This document shows, one piece after another, positions 5,346 to 7,850 of a stretch of 7,850 bases of DNA. Position 1 is the first letter of the stretch; each line of letters opens with the position of its first letter. The translations under genes were made by a program, and so were the position numbers. The stretch spans positions 1 to 7,850 of the forward strand of contig CADCWH010000165.1 of assembly GCA_902806395.1 (NCBI GenBank), in the 5' to 3' direction. This stretch comes from an uncultured Thermomicrobiales bacterium. Lineage in GTDB: Bacteria; Chloroflexota; Chloroflexia; Thermomicrobiales; UBA6265. The notes under the pieces are model-generated. The model ran no database searches. It was not told where the DNA came from and saw nothing but the letters and a program-made list of their open reading frames with translations.

Positions 5346-6938
5346 ATGGAACTTGGTGGCGTCTTGGTGATCGTCGGCCTGTTGGTCGTGATCATCGTCC
5401 TTGTCCTCATCATCTCGGCGACCCTCTTTCGCAAGGTCGGGCCGAACCATGCGTTGATCATCTATGGCGCCGGAGGTACCAAGGTCATCAAGGGGAGCGG
5501 CAAGGTCGTCTGGCCCCTCGTCCAACAGTCCCGCGAGCTGTCGCTGGAGCTGATGAGTTTCGATGTTGCCCCGACCCAGGACCTCTATACCAGCCAGGGT
5601 GTGGCGGTGAATGTCGAGGCCGTGGCCCAGATCAAGGTCAAGTCCGACCCGGTCAGCATCCTGACCGCTGCCGAGCAGTTCCTCAGCAAGAACGAAGCGC
5701 AGCAGCAGGGCCTCATCCGCTTGGTGATGGAGGGCCACCTGCGCGGTATCGTCGGCCAGCTCACCGTCGAAGCCATCGTCAAGGAACCGGAGATGGTCGC
5801 CGACCGGATGCGCTCCAACGTCGCGGACGACGTCAGCAAGATGGGTCTGGAAGTCATCTCGTTCACGATCCGGGAAGTGCGGGACAAGAACGAGTACATC
5901 CTCAACATGGGGAAGCCAGACATCGCCCTCGTCCGGCGCCAGGCCGACATCGCGACCGCCGAGGCCGACCGCGACACCGCCATCAAGCGGGCCCACGCCA
6001 ACCGCGAGGCCGCCATTGCCCAGGCCGCCGCCCGACAGGACGAGGTGATCGCCCAGACCGCCAGCGAGACCAAGCAGGCCGAGGCCGTCCGCGACCTCAA
6101 CGTCAAGCAGGCCGAGTACCGTGCCACCGTCCAGCTCCAGGCCGCCGCCGCCGACAAGGCCTATGAGATCCAGGCCAACGTCCAGCAGCAGCGGGTCATC
6201 GAGGAGCAGGTGCGGATCGATCAGGTCCGCAAGGTCGGAGAAATCCAGGTCCAGGAGGCCGAGATCCAGCGCCGCGAGAAGGAGCTCATCGCCACCGTCC
6301 TCAAGGCCGCCCAGATCGAGCGGCAACGGATCGAGACCCTGGCCGACGCCGACCGCCAGGCCCAGGTGCACATGGCCTCCGGTGCCGCCGAAGCCGAGCG
6401 GTTGAATGGCCAAGCCCACGCCGAGATCGCCCGGGTGCAGGGTCTCGCCGAGGCCGAGGTGATCTTGGCCAAGGGCAATGCCGAGGCCCAGGCAATGGCC
6501 GTCAAGGCCGAAGCCTTCCAGGCCTACAACGAGGCCGCCGTCATCGACAAGTTCCTCAGCACCCTGCCGGAAGCTATCCGGGCGATGTCGGAGCCTCTCA
6601 ACAAGGTCGACAAGATCACCGTCATCTCCACCGGCGGCGAGGGCGGCGGGATCGGCGTCAACAAGATCACCGCCGACATGACCCAGATGATCGCCCAGGT
6701 CCCCGCCCTGCTCGAGTCTCTCACCGGGATGCGAGTCGAGGACATGATGCGCAATGTCCCGGCCCTGCGGGACGCGATCGAGGCGAGCGACGGCCGTACC
6801 GCCGCCTCCACCGATGGCACCGCCACAGCGATGGCCGCGACCAACGGCAAGCCGACCACCGCCGAGAACCCGAACGCGCTGGCTCGGACCACCGCCGACG
6901 GCCGCCCCGCCAACGGTGACCCCCACCAGCAGGGGTGA
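5346..6938 (+). CDS. floT: Flotillin-family membrane scaffold protein (FloT/YuaG-like)
   Basis: Flotillins are membrane-anchored SPFH proteins that oligomerise into patches and influence membrane fluidity and the placement of membrane protein complexes. The 530-residue product has one N-terminal hydrophobic hairpin/segment (about 5-27). An SPFH/PHB domain follows (about 30-190; FRKVGPNHALIIYGAGGTKV, the LMSFDVAPTQDLYTSQGVAV segment, and MEGHLRGIVGQLTVE at 128-142). A long flotillin coiled coil (about 195-400) is rich in EA-type repeats such as ATAEADRDTAIKRAHANREA and AEAERLNGQAHAEIARVQG. The C-terminal oligomerisation segment is AYNEAAVIDKFLSTLPEAIR through MTQMIAQVPALLESLTG (393-461). Residues 481-530 are a Thr/Ala/Gly/Pro-rich, probably disordered tail, making it slightly longer than Bacillus FloT. 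It lies 133 bases after the NfeD gene, the expected pairing. The gene symbol follows family similarity. Confidence 0.93.
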   Translation: MELGGVLVIVGLLVVIIVLVLIISATLFRKVGPNHALIIYGAGGTKVIKGSGKVVWPLVQQSRELSLELMSFDVAPTQDLYTSQGVAVNVEAVAQIKVKSDPVSILTAAEQFLSKNEAQQQGLIRLVMEGHLRGIVGQLTVEAIVKEPEMVADRMRSNVADDVSKMGLEVISFTIREVRDKNEYILNMGKPDIALVRRQADIATAEADRDTAIKRAHANREAAIAQAAARQDEVIAQTASETKQAEAVRDLNVKQAEYRATVQLQAAAADKAYEIQANVQQQRVIEEQVRIDQVRKVGEIQVQEAEIQRREKELIATVLKAAQIERQRIETLADADRQAQVHMASGAAEAERLNGQAHAEIARVQGLAEAEVILAKGNAEAQAMAVKAEAFQAYNEAAVIDKFLSTLPEAIRAMSEPLNKVDKITVISTGGEGGGIGVNKITADMTQMIAQVPALLESLTGMRVEDMMRNVPALRDAIEASDGRTAASTDGTATAMAATNGKPTTAENPNALARTTADGRPANGDPHQQG

Positions 6939-6966
6939 TCCGAAGTCGGGACTGGCCGCGCGGAGG

Positions 6967-7013
6967 ACAGATCGCACGTGGCCGCACCGTCTCGGGTGCG
7001 CACAGATCGCACG
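6967..7013 (+). repeat. 12-bp direct repeat flanking a 6-bp hairpin, downstream of floT
   Basis: ACAGATCGCACG occurs at 6967-6978 and exactly again at 7002-7013, 35 bases apart. Between the copies CGCACC (6983-6988) pairs with GGTGCG (6995-7000) around a six-base loop. It begins 29 bases after the floT stop. It may be a 3' end structure or a paired protein-binding site; no U-tract follows. Confidence 0.45.
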
Positions 7014-7210
7014 GGCGCTGCTGGGTACGCCGTTCCGACCGGACCGACTTCTCGTCGGGCCCCCGTACACATCACGAAGGCGCTGAGAGCGGCGTCCCCG
7101 ATCATGAGGTGCGGCGAATGGGCGGATAGTCAGCACGGAGATCGTCCTTGGGTGTCTGACCCGTGCCCTCCGGCGGTTTCGCCCCGCGCAGCCCCTCGCG
7201 TCTGGCCCCG

Positions 7211-7230
7211 TGCTATCCTTTTTCGGATAG
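7211..7230 (+). promoter_or_regulatory. Extended -10-like sequence overlapped by a 6-bp inverted repeat
   Basis: TGCTATCCT (7211-7219) resembles an extended -10 (TGn-TATnnT). Its hexamer forms most of the left arm of a perfect inverted repeat, CTATCC (7213-7218) and GGATAG (7225-7230), with a TTTTTC spacer. If this is the promoter of the DUF3090 gene, transcription starts near 7226, the leader is about 146 bases, and the palindrome could be an operator. No -35 is evident. Confidence 0.38.
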
Positions 7231-7266
7231 TGGGACATCGATTGCTCCGAGTCCGGGCCAGACGAC

Positions 7267-7288
7267 ACGGTGCGGGCCCACGCACCGT
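7267..7288 (+). repeat. 8-bp perfect hairpin in the probable leader of the DUF3090 gene
   Basis: ACGGTGCG (7267-7274) is exactly complementary to CGCACCGT (7281-7288) around the six-base loop GGCCCA. Flanking GACGA (7261-7265) can also pair with TCGTC (7298-7302), and GTCCGGG is repeated directly on both sides (7251-7257, 7287-7293). No U-tract follows, so it is more likely a leader structure or a binding palindrome than a terminator. Confidence 0.5.
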
Positions 7289-7371
7289 CCGGGACGCTCG
7301 TCGCGACCCAAGACTCGACTTTGGTCCCTCTCCCGTTCGCACGACATCGACCGTCCAAGGAACTTTTCCCC

Positions 7372-7850
7372 ATGTCATCCGACCCCTTTGACGCCAGCGC
7401 CGACGACCTGGACGCCCAGCGCGTCCGCGTCGAAGCCATCGGTGAGCCGGGTCAGCGCCGATTCCGGCTCCTGACCCTGATCGATGGCGTCACCACCATC
7501 GTCTGGATGGAGAAGCAGCAGCTTCAGGCCCTCGGCCTGGCCCTCGACCAGCTCATCGACCAGTTGCCCGATGCCCCGCCCTCCCTGACGGGCGGGAACG
7601 TCCCCGTCTCGTTCGACGAGGACACCCGCCGCCAGTTCCGCGTCGGCCGGATGGAACTTGGCTACGACGAGCGCCGGGACCGCTTCGTGATCGTCGCCCA
7701 CGACCTGACCGACGACGACACCGGCATCACCCTGCGCTGCCGCGTCAGCCGTGAGCAGGCTCGAGAGCTCAGCGTGGATGCTGTGTCGGTGGTTTCCGCC
7801 GGTCGTCCCCGCTGCACCATGTGCGGCGCCCCGATGGGCCCCGGCCTCCA
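7372..7850 (+). CDS. DUF3090-family protein (TIGR03847-like), cut by right window edge
   Basis: The 159 visible codons match what I know of the DUF3090 family, whose function is unknown. The family-type opening VEAIGEPGQRRFRLL (20-34) is followed by strand-rich sequence with MEKQQLQALGLALDQLI (46-62), FRVGRMELGYDERRDRFVIV (89-108), LRCRVSREQAREL (121-133) and the C-terminal GRPRCTMCGAPMGP (144-157). C148 and C151 form a CxxC pair that in family members belongs to a short zinc-ribbon-like end, CxxCGxPxxPxGHxCPR. The second half of that end lies beyond the window. AAGGAA (7357-7362), nine bases before the ATG, supports the start. In Actinomycetota this family commonly sits with a phosphoglycerate mutase-like gene and an SCO1664-type gene; whether that holds here cannot be seen. 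Assignment is from remembered family features. Confidence 0.82.
   Translation, partial: MSSDPFDASADDLDAQRVRVEAIGEPGQRRFRLLTLIDGVTTIVWMEKQQLQALGLALDQLIDQLPDAPPSLTGGNVPVSFDEDTRRQFRVGRMELGYDERRDRFVIVAHDLTDDDTGITLRCRVSREQARELSVDAVSVVSAGRPRCTMCGAPMGPGL

Larger units (their letters stand above)
6939..7371. other. 433-base non-coding region between floT and the DUF3090 gene
   Basis: No credible gene is seen. Frames such as 6978-7391 (plus) and 7130-7378 (minus) are Arg/Pro/Ala-rich and lack ribosome sites. The region holds a 12-bp direct repeat flanking a 6-bp hairpin (6967-7013), an AT-richer inverted repeat overlapping an extended -10-like sequence (7211-7230), and an 8-bp GC-rich hairpin (7267-7288). 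This arrangement suggests the 3' end of the floT transcript on the left and the promoter and leader of the next gene on the right. Confidence 0.6.

Noticed and set aside
6978..7391. A 137-codon plus-strand frame between floT and the DUF3090 gene
   Set aside because: Arg/Pro-rich, no ribosome site, runs through three inverted repeats and overlaps the start of the DUF3090 gene.
5187..7439. A 750-codon open frame on the minus strand opposite floT
   Set aside because: Its product is Leu/Gly/Asp low-complexity sequence that mirrors the flotillin coiled-coil codons. It has no ribosome site and no domain. It is an antisense by-product of GC-rich third positions.
1..7850. CRISPR array, insertion sequence, phage or toxin-antitoxin system, tRNA or signal recognition RNA (often near dnaX)
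   Set aside because: I scanned both strands by eye and found no regularly spaced repeats, transposase motifs, terminal inverted repeats, tRNA cloverleaf or the conserved SRP RNA loop.

Overview
The window is strongly GC-rich, with Shine-Dalgarno-led genes on both strands and mostly housekeeping or membrane functions. It looks like ordinary chromosome rather than a mobile element: I see no transposase, integrase, phage gene, CRISPR array, tRNA or rRNA. The base composition, plus a DUF3090-family gene at the right edge (a family I know mainly from Actinomycetota and Chloroflexota), suggests a high-GC Chloroflexota lineage such as Thermomicrobia/Sphaerobacter. This is inferred from general family knowledge, not from a search.

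Left part (1-1918): the 5' part of dnaX (DNA polymerase III gamma/tau) runs off the left edge on the minus strand. It is divergent from rsmI (16S rRNA C1402 2'-O-methyltransferase) on the plus strand. The 168-nt gap between them holds two candidate sigma70-type promoters, one per direction, whose -10 hexamers overlap. rsmI is followed, in an overlapping ATGA/SD arrangement, by a small uncharacterised 95-97 aa protein.

Middle (1919-4050): two minus-strand genes, transcribed in the order HD-domain phosphohydrolase then a RodA/FtsW/SpoVE (SEDS) peptidoglycan polymerase, lie tail-to-tail with the rsmI unit. An 8-bp inverted repeat lies between the convergent ends. The SEDS protein keeps the catalytic-loop aspartate but departs from two usually well-conserved motifs.

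Right part (4051-7850): a 499-nt non-coding region separates the HD gene from an nfeD-floT pair on the plus strand. These are a short membrane NfeD-type OB-fold protein and a flotillin, a known pairing (compare YuaF-YuaG of Bacillus) that acts in membrane organisation. After floT comes a 433-nt non-coding region with a 12-bp direct repeat and three hairpin-forming inverted repeats. It leads into a DUF3090-family protein cut by the right edge.

I do not see a clear new multi-gene system. The best leads are the structured region upstream of the DUF3090 gene, the small protein coupled to rsmI, the divergent SEDS motifs, and the overlapping dnaX/rsmI promoters.
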